Positions 1-9,232 of a stretch of DNA of 64,000 nucleotides are shown here, piece by piece (the stretch's first letter is position 1; each line of letters opens with the position of its first letter). The notes under the pieces are model-generated. The model saw only the letters and a program-made list of their open reading frames with translations. It had not been told where the DNA came from and made no database searches. Origin of the DNA: an uncultured Cetobacterium sp. GTDB taxonomy: Bacteria; Fusobacteriota; Fusobacteriia; Fusobacteriales; Fusobacteriaceae. The position numbers were made by a program, and so were the translations under genes. The stretch covers positions 62,001 through 126,000 of the forward strand of contig NZ_CAMTIK010000001.1 in the NCBI RefSeq assembly GCF_947072685.1, written 5' to 3'.

Positions 1-646
1 CATTTTTCATCATTATTAGCTCATCACAAAACATAGACGCTAAGTTCAAATCATGTAAAACTGCTACACTTGTAATCTCTCTTTCTAAAACCAAATTTCT
101 TACTCTATTTAAAAGCTCAACTGCATGATTTAAATCTAAAGCTGAGGTAGGTTCATCTAAAAGAAGAACTTTTGGATTTTGAGTCAGAGCTCTTGCCAAA
201 AGGACTCTTTGAAACTCTCCTCCCGAAAGACTCAATGCAACTCTACCTTTAAACTTTGACAGTCCTAAAAAATCCAAATTTTCATCTGCTATTTTCATAT
301 CCTCATATGAATACCCGTCCCAAGATGATTTCAAATGCGGAAGTCTTCCCATAAGAACAAAATCACTGACGTTTAATGTTGTCATAAGGTTTGATTTTTG
401 TGGAACTAAAGATACTATCTTTGCCAACTCTTTTTTTTCTATACCTTTAAAGGTTTGATTATTTATAATCACCTCTCCTGAATCAGATTTTAAATAACCT
501 AAAACATTTTTTAAAAAAGTGGATTTCCCACACCCATTAGGTCCTAATATACCTGTCATTTTCCCCTTTTTTATATTTAAATTTATATTTTTTAAAATCT
601 CTTTTTCACCATATGAAAACTTTAGATTTTTAACTACAACTCCCAT
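1..646 (-). CDS. Iron/heme (FecE/HmuV-type) ABC transporter ATP-binding protein, 3' end truncated by window edge
   Basis: Manual minus-strand translation from ATG at 646: MGVVVKNLKFSYGEKEILKNINLNIKKGKMTGILGPNGCGKSTF.., with LSLSGGEFQRVLLARAL signature and LLLDEP Walker B. Absent from the ORF track because no stop lies in the window. Confidence 0.9.
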   Translation of the reverse strand, partial: MGVVVKNLKFSYGEKEILKNINLNIKKGKMTGILGPNGCGKSTFLKNVLGYLKSDSGEVIINNQTFKGIEKKELAKIVSLVPQKSNLMTTLNVSDFVLMGRLPHLKSSWDGYSYEDMKIADENLDFLGLSKFKGRVALSLSGGEFQRVLLARALTQNPKVLLLDEPTSALDLNHAVELLNRVRNLVLEREITSVAVLHDLNLASMFCDELIMMKN

Positions 647-1615
647 CTATCTCGCTCCTTTGGATTTAAATGCTAAATATAAAAAGAATGGTGCTCCAAA
701 GAATGCTGTTACAACACCAATTGGAACTTCTACTGGTCCTAGTATAAGTCTTCCGACAGTGTCACAAATCAGTAAAAATAGTGCTCCTGCTAACGCTGCA
801 TTAGGAAGTAACTTTGAGTTTGATGGCCCCACAATCATTCTTATTGAATGGGGTATTATAAGTCCTACAAAACCAATCATTCCTGAAAATGCAACAGAGA
901 ACGCAACAACTAGAGCTGATACAGTTAAAACCTTAACTTTTAATCCTTGAACATCTACTCCTAGCGAATGTGCTTCTTCATCCCCTGATAAAAGTGCATC
1001 TAACTGAGTTCTTTGAACAAAGAAAAATATCATAGAAAAGACTAATGGAACTATCAATATCCCAACCTTTTTCCAAGTTGCTCCTCCTAAATACCCCATC
1101 AACCACATCGTTATTTTAAACGACTCCTCTCCAATCAAGTACATAGCAAATGAAGTGAACGCTCCTATAAATGCAGAAACCGCTATTCCAACTATTAAAA
1201 GTGTTGTTATATCTACCTTTCCTTTTCTATTTGAAAGTTTAAAAATAATAAAAGTACTCAATAAGCAAGACACAAATGCCAAAACTCCATATAAAATATC
1301 TGGTAATTGAAACACATAGGCTATCACTGCTCCAAATGTTGCACTTGCTGCTATTCCTATTATATATGGATCAGCTAATGGATTTTGGAACACGGCCTGA
1401 ACTACAACCCCACTCGATGAGAGCATCATCCCTATCAATAATGCCATTAATATTCTAGGTAAACGTATATCGTAAACAATTGTTTTTATATAATCTGGGG
1501 CTTCACTCATTGTTAGTAATTGTTTCAATGATATAGGAACACTTCCTAAACCAATAGAAAGTATTCCTAAAAATAATATTCCCAGAATTAATATTGTTGG
1601 TAAGTATCTTTTCAT
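647..1615 (-). CDS. FecCD/BtuC-type ABC transporter permease (iron/heme)
   Basis: Multi-TM protein with FecCD motifs (GSVPISLKQLL, RLPRILMALLIGMMLSSSGVVVQAVFQNPLADPYIIGI); abuts the ATPase gene. Confidence 0.92.
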   Translation of the reverse strand: MKRYLPTILILGILFLGILSIGLGSVPISLKQLLTMSEAPDYIKTIVYDIRLPRILMALLIGMMLSSSGVVVQAVFQNPLADPYIIGIAASATFGAVIAYVFQLPDILYGVLAFVSCLLSTFIIFKLSNRKGKVDITTLLIVGIAVSAFIGAFTSFAMYLIGEESFKITMWLMGYLGGATWKKVGILIVPLVFSMIFFFVQRTQLDALLSGDEEAHSLGVDVQGLKVKVLTVSALVVAFSVAFSGMIGFVGLIIPHSIRMIVGPSNSKLLPNAALAGALFLLICDTVGRLILGPVEVPIGVVTAFFGAPFFLYLAFKSKGAR

Positions 1616-1645
1616 ATTAATTCTCCTATTTTATTTTCTAAATTA

Positions 1646-3679
1646 TTAAAAATTGTACTTAAATCCTGAATAGATACTTCTTTCTGCCGCAGGATCAAAC
1701 TCTTGTCCATCTGAGCTCACTGAATTATAATATTTTTCATTGAATACATTGTTAATTCCAGCAAAAACTCTCAGTGATTCTGTTGGTTTATAATTTAATG
1801 AAATGTTTGAAACTATATTCTCATTTTGTTTTCCACCTGTATTTTTATTGTTTGTATAGTATCCAGATGAGTAAACTGTATCTAAAATAACATTTAATTT
1901 AGTATTAAATCTATAATCTAATGCTATATTAAATCTATTTGTTGGAACGTTTGCAATCTCTTTCCCTTCAATTTCACTATCTAAATCCTTTAGTATTTTT
2001 GTTTTTACGAACGCATATCCCTCTCTCACTGTCAGCTTTCCTATATACTGCTCAGCATTTAACTCCATTCCGTATCTTCTTGTTTTCCCTATATTATAAG
2101 TTTTGAAATTCATCCCAGTGAAATTTTCAGATGCTATTTCATCTTTTGTTTCTGTTAAATATAGTGCTCCACTGAAAAAACTTCCAAATAAATAGTCTTT
2201 AAATCCTGTTTCATAAGTCATATATGTTTCTGATTCTAAATCGTTGTCTATATACACCCCATTAATTTTATCTACAAGTTGTGAAGGTGTTGGAGATGTA
2301 AATCCTTTCTCCGCTTTAACATATACATTTCCTGTATCTGAGTATAGATAGTTTCCTACAAGTTCATATGCCATATTCTCCATTGTAGTATCTTTTTCTA
2401 TCGATGTTCTACTCGCTATATTTCCGCTAGATAAAGAACCCTTTTTATATGATCTTTTTGTATTGAAGTCTGCATACTCATATCTTATTCCTTGGGTAAA
2501 TTCAAATTTTCCTACTGGATTCGTATTTAAAACAAAAACACTATGTGTTTCTTTTGTCAGGTCATTTCTATATTTTTCTGAGCTAAACATTCTCATCTCA
2601 CTATCTCTAGTTAGATTACTATTGATATAATCATATCCAAATATTAAGTTACTTCCCTCACCGTATTTTAATTTCAATTTCGGTTTAAACCCTATTTTTT
2701 TATCCTTATAATTCATATAGTTTTCAACAGCATAACCCATTTTCCCATAGTTATTAGTACTCTCAATATCTGTTTGTTGATAAAATCCTAGTAAATTAAA
2801 AGTTATATCATCAGTTAATCTATTCTCATAGTTTAAGTTGAACTCATCTTTTGTCGTATTGTTCACTATTAACTGATCATACTTACTTACTAATCCATCA
2901 CTTGTGGGATTATTTAAATTTTCTTTTGTAAGCCCTCTTGGTGAAGTCGCATCCTCATCAAATCTTGAATACTTTAGTGAAATATTTTGTCTTTCCGTCA
3001 TTTTATATTTTAACGTTCCTTCAAAATAGTTTGAATCCGCTTCATCTCCGTCTCTAAAACCTTTATAGTCATCTCTTGAGTAGTTTAAATTTATACCTAA
3101 ATCTCCTATGCTAGTACCATAAGAAACATCCCCTTTTTTTCCACCAAAAGTGTTTATCTCCGAAGATATTGATCCACCATTAAATCCTGCTCCAGATTTT
3201 GTAATAATGTTGATTATTCCCCCTCTAGTTCCTCCACCATAAAGTATCGCTCCTCCTCCAGGAATAACCTCTATTTTTTCAATATTTTCTACTGGAACTG
3301 TATTTATAGGTGTCTTTGCGTGAGATGTATCTAAAAGATTAGCTCCAACTCCATCTACTAATATTTGTACATTCGCAGTTGCCTTGCTTCCTTGTCCTCT
3401 CATATCTATAATAGGGTTTGTAGGATCCCCTATAACATTTATACTTGGAACATCTTTTAACGCTTCCGTTACAGACTTATAATTTTTCTCCTCAATGTCC
3501 TTAGCTGTTATAACTGTCACAGTATTTGTTATATTTCTTTGAGATGTTTCAAACCCCGTTGTTGAAACGACACTCTCATTTAATTTAACCCCTTTATTAG
3601 CTTCTTCAAAAAAAAAGTCTTCATTTCCATAACTCATTGCTGAAACTAATAAACTTAAAATTGCTATTTTCTTATTCAT
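1646..3679 (-). CDS. TonB-dependent outer-membrane receptor (probable heme/iron receptor)
   Basis: Signal peptide, plug domain (VTVITAKDIEEKNYKSVTEALKDVPSINV, VEVIPGGGAILYGGGTRGGIINIITK), beta-barrel ending in aromatic F (YSGFKYNF). Confidence 0.93.
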   Translation of the reverse strand: MNKKIAILSLLVSAMSYGNEDFFFEEANKGVKLNESVVSTTGFETSQRNITNTVTVITAKDIEEKNYKSVTEALKDVPSINVIGDPTNPIIDMRGQGSKATANVQILVDGVGANLLDTSHAKTPINTVPVENIEKIEVIPGGGAILYGGGTRGGIINIITKSGAGFNGGSISSEINTFGGKKGDVSYGTSIGDLGINLNYSRDDYKGFRDGDEADSNYFEGTLKYKMTERQNISLKYSRFDEDATSPRGLTKENLNNPTSDGLVSKYDQLIVNNTTKDEFNLNYENRLTDDITFNLLGFYQQTDIESTNNYGKMGYAVENYMNYKDKKIGFKPKLKLKYGEGSNLIFGYDYINSNLTRDSEMRMFSSEKYRNDLTKETHSVFVLNTNPVGKFEFTQGIRYEYADFNTKRSYKKGSLSSGNIASRTSIEKDTTMENMAYELVGNYLYSDTGNVYVKAEKGFTSPTPSQLVDKINGVYIDNDLESETYMTYETGFKDYLFGSFFSGALYLTETKDEIASENFTGMNFKTYNIGKTRRYGMELNAEQYIGKLTVREGYAFVKTKILKDLDSEIEGKEIANVPTNRFNIALDYRFNTKLNVILDTVYSSGYYTNNKNTGGKQNENIVSNISLNYKPTESLRVFAGINNVFNEKYYNSVSSDGQEFDPAAERSIYSGFKYNF

Positions 3680-3705
3680 TATTTAATCCCTCTCCTATTA
3701 ACTTT

Positions 3706-4959
3706 TTATTTTTCTAACGTCCCTTCAACCAATCTCACTAAAACTTCTCTTGAAATGTTATTTCCCCAAAACACGCCATCCTCTGTCAATGTATATGTTT
3801 TTTCATTCTCAACAACATATCCCCCATCTTTTAACTTGGTCATTATCTCTTCAAATATTTTTTTCTCACCATCAATTAAAAATTTTTCAGCTATTTTTTT
3901 CTCTATAACTGGAAATTGAAATAATCCTGTCAATCTATCAAGTCTTTGTTGATGCTCACTTTTCTCAACAAACATAGCCATCTCTTTTTTCATTCTAAAG
4001 ATTGTTATATCATCCACATTTCCACCAGCTCCAACACCTATCGGGAATGTATCTCCACCAAAGCTTCTAGCTTTTATATATCTATATTTATCTCTTCCTT
4101 TTTTAGCTATTTTTGTAAGTTCTAAAAGATAATAATCTCCATCTGAAGTTAACTCCTCTACAAACGCATCATGAAGTTCTCTTTCTCTTTTTAAACTCTC
4201 ATCTAATTTTATCCTATCCTCTTTTATATCCTTTGAAAGTGCCGATCCTTCATGAACCATAAGTGAGTAAAAACTTACACTTCCTAAATCTAACTCTTTA
4301 ACTGTCCTAGCATCACTTCTAACATCCTCTATCTTTTGATCCGGATAGTTATATATTATATCTACACAAACTTCTCCATTGAATTTAATCTTTAAATCTT
4401 TTAACCTTCTTATCGTCTCATCTTTTGCATATGTTCTGTTGTAAAACTTTCTTCCTTCTGTTGTAAAACTTTGTATCCCCACAGAAAGTCTATTTACTCC
4501 ATACCTATTCAGAGTTTCTATTTTCTCATCACTCAAATTGTGAAGTGTCGTCTCTAAAGTAAACTCATAATCTTCCGACAGTTTTATATTCTTTTTTATT
4601 GATTCTAAAATTTTCTCTAGTTGATTATTTTTATAAACAGTTGGAGTTCCACCACCAAAATATATTACATCTACAGGTCTTTCCTTAAAATATCTATACT
4701 GTCCATATTTTTCAAACTCCTTTGCTATATATTCTGCATAGCTATCTAAACTCCCATTCAACTGCTCTCTATTCAAATTACAAAACGAACATATCTTGTC
4801 GCAATAAGGGGTATGTACATATATGACTCTTGGTACATCCTTTGGTTTTTCCGACAATTTATTTAGTAAAATCTCCTCACTCAATCTTTCAGGTGGATAA
4901 TACTTGCTAAATATCCCACTCGAATTATGATGACTCTTAGCCCTTGTTTCAAACTTCAT
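3706..4959 (-). CDS. hutW: HutW/ChuW/HmuW-type radical SAM protein (probable anaerobilin synthase, anaerobic heme degradation)
   Basis: HemN-like fold with CDKICSFC (CX3CX2C) radical SAM motif; located inside a TonB/ExbBD/heme-uptake operon. Confidence 0.85.
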   Translation of the reverse strand: MKFETRAKSHHNSSGIFSKYYPPERLSEEILLNKLSEKPKDVPRVIYVHTPYCDKICSFCNLNREQLNGSLDSYAEYIAKEFEKYGQYRYFKERPVDVIYFGGGTPTVYKNNQLEKILESIKKNIKLSEDYEFTLETTLHNLSDEKIETLNRYGVNRLSVGIQSFTTEGRKFYNRTYAKDETIRRLKDLKIKFNGEVCVDIIYNYPDQKIEDVRSDARTVKELDLGSVSFYSLMVHEGSALSKDIKEDRIKLDESLKRERELHDAFVEELTSDGDYYLLELTKIAKKGRDKYRYIKARSFGGDTFPIGVGAGGNVDDITIFRMKKEMAMFVEKSEHQQRLDRLTGLFQFPVIEKKIAEKFLIDGEKKIFEEIMTKLKDGGYVVENEKTYTLTEDGVFWGNNISREVLVRLVEGTLEK

Positions 4960-4966
4960 ATTTCAA

Positions 4967-5404
4967 TCACTTCCCTTTAGTTTCTATATCTATAGCTCTA
5001 GCTCCAGATATTTTTATATCCGACATCACATCTACAATCTCACCATAACTAATCCCCTTATCTGCCAAGATTGATACTCTTTTACTTTCAATTTTTGGTA
5101 AATTTTCTTGAAGTTTTGTTATTAACTCCTCTTTTTTTACATCTATTACAATATCTCCATCTTTTTTTGTAATCTTAATTTTCAACTCATTCTCTTGATT
5201 TAAAATTACAGATATTTTATCAACTACCTCTGTCAGCTCAGATACCTCTGATTTTGGGAGTTCAATTTTCATTCCTCCCATATCATCAAACGTGGTAGCT
5301 ACCATAAAAAATATTAAAAGTAGAAATACCACATCAATAAGTGGTGTTAAATCTGGAGTTAATTGCTTCTTTTGATAGTTCATAAACCCTTTTGATCTAA
5401 ACAT
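4967..5404 (-). CDS. exbD: ExbD/TolR biopolymer transport protein
   Basis: N-terminal TM, TPLIDVVFLLLIFFMVATTF motif; adjacent to exbB. Confidence 0.92.
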   Translation of the reverse strand: MFRSKGFMNYQKKQLTPDLTPLIDVVFLLLIFFMVATTFDDMGGMKIELPKSEVSELTEVVDKISVILNQENELKIKITKKDGDIVIDVKKEELITKLQENLPKIESKRVSILADKGISYGEIVDVMSDIKISGARAIDIETKGK

Positions 5405-5415
5405 CTGCAGCCCCT

Positions 5416-6036
5416 TTACATCTTTCTTAAAATATTTATAAATTCCACAACATTTTTTTCCATATCAATCATCGCTTTCTCTATTTTCTTTTGATAAAAA
5501 TTATAAAAAATTAAAGCTGGAATAGCCACTGTCAACCCCGATGCTGTTGTTATAAGTGCTTGAGATATACCAAACGCCAGTACTGTCGGATCCCCTGCCC
5601 CATGTTTAGACATAGCTGTAAACGCTCCTATCATACCTGTGACCGTTCCTAAAAGTCCCGCCAAAGGAGTTACATTTGCAGCTATTGCTAATATCCACAT
5701 ATTCTTTTCTAATTTTGGGAGTTCTCTTAGAGCACACTCTCTTGCTTTCTCTTCCAAATAATCATACGTACAGCAACTCATCTTCTCTCCACTATATTCC
5801 ATCAATATCGTTTTCATCACTTTTGATGAGGTATTTTTAAAGTAATCGCATGTTTTTATCGCCCTTTCTTTTTCCCCATTTTTTATAAATTTCTCCAAAT
5901 GACTAATAAGTAACTCCCCATTGTCTTTTTCATTTTTAAAAAAATAGTAACCTCTTTCTAAAATTACACTGAGACCAGCTATAGACAAAAATATAATAAC
6001 AATCATCAATGGTCCCCCAGCTTTTATAAACTCCAT
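5416..6036 (-). CDS. exbB: ExbB/TolQ/MotA-type proton channel protein
   Basis: MotA_ExbB domain (LGTVTGMIGAF..., ALITTASGLTVAIPALIFYN). Start moved to the ATG at 6036 following GGTGGAGGTAAAA. Confidence 0.92.
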   Translation of the reverse strand: MEFIKAGGPLMIVIIFLSIAGLSVILERGYYFFKNEKDNGELLISHLEKFIKNGEKERAIKTCDYFKNTSSKVMKTILMEYSGEKMSCCTYDYLEEKARECALRELPKLEKNMWILAIAANVTPLAGLLGTVTGMIGAFTAMSKHGAGDPTVLAFGISQALITTASGLTVAIPALIFYNFYQKKIEKAMIDMEKNVVEFINILRKM

Positions 6037-6075
6037 TTTTACCTCCACCTTTAAAATATTTTGATTTTCAAAGTT

Positions 6076-6104
6076 ATTATATATATTTTTTTATGTTCAG
6101 TCAA
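6076..6104 (-). promoter_or_regulatory. Predicted sigma70-type promoter for the exbB-exbD-hutW-receptor-ABC operon
   Basis: Minus strand TTGACT (6104-6099), 17-nt spacer, TATAAT (6081-6076). Confidence 0.65.
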
Positions 6105-6127
6105 CAAATTTTTGTAACAAAAATAGT

Positions 6128-6156
6128 TTGATTATTAAAATATTATTTGTTATAAT
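6128..6156 (+). promoter_or_regulatory. Predicted sigma70-type promoter for tonB-flavodoxin operon
   Basis: TTGATT (6128-6133), 17-nt spacer, TATAAT (6151-6156) with upstream TG (extended -10). Confidence 0.65.
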
Positions 6157-6190
6157 CATTTATACCTTAAAAACATTAAACGGAGGACCC

Positions 6191-6856
6191 ATGAAATTTA
6201 TTATTTTTTCTATAGCTTTACATACAATTATTTTTATTAGTGTTTTTACTTTTGATAATAAAAACAGTTTTGAAATTCAAAATCCAGGTCACAATATAGA
6301 TGCTATAAATATCTCAATGAATCTTTCTCAGAAAATAGTACCTGAAAAAACACAAGAAGAGAGCGTTCAATCTGAACCTGAAATTAAAGCTGAACCTGAT
6401 GTGGTAGCAAAACCCAAACCAAAAGTAGAAGCTAAGCCTAGAGAGATACCTAAATCAAAAGCAATAAAGAAAGCTAGCACAAATAAAACTAACACTGAAG
6501 TTTTGCCATCTAATTCCAATTCAAATAGTCTTATTGAATTATCTAAAGGAATTTTTGCTGCTAAAAATCAAGGTGTAAAAGGGCTTGAATATAAATTTAT
6601 ATCTCAACCTGATCCTGAATATCCTCTTGCTGCTAAAAGAGTTGGATATAATAAAAAAATTTCCATAAAAGTAAGATTTTTAGTTGGTTTAGATGGGAGA
6701 GTTGAAGAGGTTAAATTCTATAATGAAAAGGACTCTTTAGGATTTCAAGCCGAAGTGGAAAAAGTTTTAAAAGAATGGAAACTTACTCAAGTAACACTTG
6801 ATAAAAAACCTATAAAATTATATTTTTATAAAGAATTTAAATTTGACCAAATATAA
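6191..6856 (+). CDS. tonB: TonB-family energy transducer
   Basis: Single N-terminal TM, K/P/E-rich linker, C-terminal TonB domain (PDPEYPLAAKRVGYNKKISIKVRFLVGLDGRVEEVKF). Start moved from 6128 to the ATG at 6191 after CGGAGGACCC. Confidence 0.88.
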   Translation: MKFIIFSIALHTIIFISVFTFDNKNSFEIQNPGHNIDAINISMNLSQKIVPEKTQEESVQSEPEIKAEPDVVAKPKPKVEAKPREIPKSKAIKKASTNKTNTEVLPSNSNSNSLIELSKGIFAAKNQGVKGLEYKFISQPDPEYPLAAKRVGYNKKISIKVRFLVGLDGRVEEVKFYNEKDSLGFQAEVEKVLKEWKLTQVTLDKKPIKLYFYKEFKFDQI

Positions 6857-6872
6857 ATTGGAGGCATTTACT

Positions 6873-7367
6873 ATGAAAATTTTAATTACTTATTCATCAA
6901 AAACTAGAAATACAGAAAAAGTCGCAAAAGCTATTTTTGAGGGAATACCTAGCGCTGATTTTCTTCCAATCTCAGAAGTTGAGAACTTAGACTATGATCT
7001 AATTATTATAGGAGGATGGATTGATAGAGCAACTTTTGACAGCAACACCTTAGCTTTTTCAAAAAATATTATCAAAAAAAATGTCGCATACTTTTTTACC
7101 CTAGGTGCATATCCTAACTCTGATCATGCTTTAGATTGTGTTAAAAATATTGATACTCTATTGGGTGAAAATGAAAATACCATCACTGGTAGATACTTCT
7201 GTCAGGGGGCTATTGATCCTAAACTTATCTCTTGGTTATCTACACTTCCTAGTGACCACAAGATGTCTCCTAGCGAAGAGAGAAAACAAAGATGGGAGGA
7301 TGCTAAATCTCATCCCAATTCAGAAGATTTAGAAAGAGCTAAAGAGTTTGCAATATCTCTTCTATAA
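6873..7367 (+). CDS. Flavodoxin-family protein (possible heme/anaerobilin-associated flavodoxin)
   Basis: Flavodoxin-like N-terminus MKILITYSSKTRNTEKVAKAIFEGI. Start at ATG 6873 after TTGGAGG; co-transcribed with tonB. Confidence 0.8.
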   Translation: MKILITYSSKTRNTEKVAKAIFEGIPSADFLPISEVENLDYDLIIIGGWIDRATFDSNTLAFSKNIIKKNVAYFFTLGAYPNSDHALDCVKNIDTLLGENENTITGRYFCQGAIDPKLISWLSTLPSDHKMSPSEERKQRWEDAKSHPNSEDLERAKEFAISLL

Positions 7368-7370
7368 ATA

Positions 7371-7412
7371 AAAAAGTACCTACAAACTAAAAAGAATGTA
7401 GGTACTTTTTTT
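7371..7412. terminator. Bidirectional intrinsic terminator between convergent flavodoxin and hutX-like genes
   Basis: AAAAAAGTACCTACA..TGTAGGTACTTTTTTT inverted repeat with A/T tracts on both sides. Confidence 0.85.
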
Positions 7413-7881
7413 ATAACGAGTTAAAACTATTTAGGCATTCCTGTATAAGTTCTTTTTTCTCATCTCTAGGTACATATATAGCAAATATCTCTTTTTCATC
7501 TTTTCCATAAAACTTTATAGAATAGCTCTCTCTTCCAAACATAGTATCTTTAACTAAAAATATCTCACTTATCTCTCCCACACTCAGGTGTCCACCGATA
7601 GAAGTCATCTTATCATGAAAATTTAAAAATCCATGAGCATAGAACCCTTTTGGAAATTTATCTTTAATCTCTAAGACAAAATTTGGTGTTACAACCAATA
7701 AAAATACCTGTTCCCACCCTCTTAAAACTTGAAATAGATAGTCTATTTTTTCCACATCAAAGGCTCTCACCGTAGGGGCATTTCTTAAAACCTCTATCAT
7801 TGATATTTCTAACTCCGATGAAATCTTTGACAGTGAAGCCTTCTCATTCATATCTAAAATGTTTTGTATTCTCTTTTTCAT
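7411..7881 (-). CDS. hutX: HutX/ChuX-like heme utilisation protein
   Basis: FPKGFYAHGFLNFHDKMTSIGGHLSVGEI.. resembles the HutX/ChuX family. Start at ATG 7881 after GGAGGGAAGAG. Confidence 0.75.
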   Translation of the reverse strand: MKKRIQNILDMNEKASLSKISSELEISMIEVLRNAPTVRAFDVEKIDYLFQVLRGWEQVFLLVVTPNFVLEIKDKFPKGFYAHGFLNFHDKMTSIGGHLSVGEISEIFLVKDTMFGRESYSIKFYGKDEKEIFAIYVPRDEKKELIQECLNSFNSL

Positions 7882-7918
7882 CTCTTCCCTCCATTTGTTT
7901 AAGTTATACAAATATATT

Positions 7919-7956
7919 ATATTTTAAATATTTTGTCAATCAAATATTTAAAATAT
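7919..7956. repeat. Perfect 15-bp inverted repeat (8-nt spacer) in the hutX promoter, candidate operator
   Basis: ATATTTTAAATATTT-tgtcaatc-AAATATTTAAAATAT. The minus-strand -35 TTGACA (7939-7934) lies in the spacer. Confidence 0.55.
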
Positions 7957-7957
7957 A

Positions 7958-7991
7958 AAAAAAGAATGGATTAATAGCTCCATTCTTTCTA
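7958..7991 (-). terminator. Intrinsic terminator of the yihY/brkB-family gene
   Basis: Minus strand AAAGAATGGA-gctatta-TCCATTCTTTTTTT; overlaps the stop codon. Confidence 0.8.
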
Positions 7992-9143
7992 TTGAGTCAA
8001 GTTATAACTTTCCCCTAAATTTTTCAAATCTTCACATAATGTTTCATCGCTTATTTCATTCACATTAACTGTAAGTTTATATTTTTTCTCTTCACTTGAA
8101 TCTGTATCGATAGCTGATATATACTCAATCCCTTTCAAACTTTCTATTGTATCTATAACTATCTCGCTGGGAATATTCAACTCCTTTGACATCTCTTTCG
8201 GGGACATAGGTCTTCCATTGCTACTATAGTTTTCTACAAATTTTTTCAATATAATTTTTGCTATCATATATTTAGAATTAAAACTTAATTTTTCTGTCCC
8301 ATCTAGTTTTGCTAAACTCTCTCTATTTTGAAGAATATATGAAAAATGAGCTCCTATAAGAATTAAAAACCATACCACTTTTAGCCATATCAAAGAGAGT
8401 AAAAGCACTGAAAAACTCCCATATATTTTGTTGTAGGTTCCTATTATCAACTGTAATCTTACAAGTAGCATATTACTTTGGTTCAACAGAAATGAAACTA
8501 TAAAACTACTCCATATAACTGGAACAATATTTACTCTAGTATTTGGTAAAACTTTATAAAATACTATGAAAAATATCCAAAGCGCAAGATATGGAGCTAC
8601 CATTTGTATCAAGTGATTTGTATAAAATATATCTATTTTTAAATTTGTAAGTATATTTGCTCCTATAATACTCACTGGCAACATCAAAAATGTTATGAAA
8701 TAATCTGCAAATTTTCTAAAAAATGGCCTAGATTTTTTCACTCTCCAAATACTATTTAACGCTTTTTCTATAACCGAAAACATAGTTATTACAACCCAAC
8801 CTAGTGATATAAATCCAAATCCCGCAATTAGACCACTTCGAGTATTTTGAAGCAATGTCTGGGTTGTTTCTAGTATCATGTTTATGGTATCTTCATTCAA
8901 TGGTGAGCTCTCTGCAAGTTGCTTCAAATAATATTTATCTATTCCAAACCATCTCCCAATACTAAAAGCAATTGCTAAAATTGGAATAAAAGACAGTGTT
9001 GTAAAATAGCAAAGTGTGTTCGCCCAAAGATTTGAGTTGGATCTTCGATAGTTTTCATAAGCTCCTTTCAGCTGACTATAAAAATGTGTGAGCTGTAACT
9101 CCTCCAAGTATCCTTTTACTTTTTTCAAAAATTTAATATCCAT
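7989..9143 (-). CDS. YihY/BrkB (RbnA-like) inner-membrane family protein with C-terminal winged-helix-like extension
   Basis: YihY family pattern (NTLCYFTTLSFIPILAIAFSIGRWFG, GFISLGWVVITMFSVIEKALNSIWRVKKSRPF). Start moved to ATG 9143 after GGAGGGAGATTT. Confidence 0.85.
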   Translation of the reverse strand: MDIKFLKKVKGYLEELQLTHFYSQLKGAYENYRRSNSNLWANTLCYFTTLSFIPILAIAFSIGRWFGIDKYYLKQLAESSPLNEDTINMILETTQTLLQNTRSGLIAGFGFISLGWVVITMFSVIEKALNSIWRVKKSRPFFRKFADYFITFLMLPVSIIGANILTNLKIDIFYTNHLIQMVAPYLALWIFFIVFYKVLPNTRVNIVPVIWSSFIVSFLLNQSNMLLVRLQLIIGTYNKIYGSFSVLLLSLIWLKVVWFLILIGAHFSYILQNRESLAKLDGTEKLSFNSKYMIAKIILKKFVENYSSNGRPMSPKEMSKELNIPSEIVIDTIESLKGIEYISAIDTDSSEEKKYKLTVNVNEISDETLCEDLKNLGESYNLTQ

Positions 9144-9189
9144 AAATCTCCCTCCTATCTGTATTTTATCATCTTTTTTTAATTTTCCT

Positions 9190-9230
9190 TTAAAAAAAAA
9201 AATCATCTAAAATAATTTAGATGATTTTTA
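9190..9230 (-). terminator. Intrinsic terminator of the mur operon
   Basis: Minus strand AAAAATCATCTAAA-ttat-TTTAGATGATTTTTTTTTTT just downstream of murP. Confidence 0.85.
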
Positions 9231-9232
9231 CA

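Noticed and set aside
519-950. 143-aa plus-strand ORF
   Set aside because: Antisense to the ABC ATPase/permease genes; no SD and low-complexity composition. The sense strand has strong family motifs.
3706-4959. Annotation as HemN coproporphyrinogen dehydrogenase
   Set aside because: HemN-like fold, but context within a TonB/ExbBD/heme transport operon fits the HutW/ChuW class; a separate HemW-like gene is at 51128-52207.
6128-6190. Upstream start for tonB given in the ORF track
   Set aside because: The region is the predicted promoter (-35 at 6128) and leader; the SD CGGAGGACCC precedes ATG 6191.
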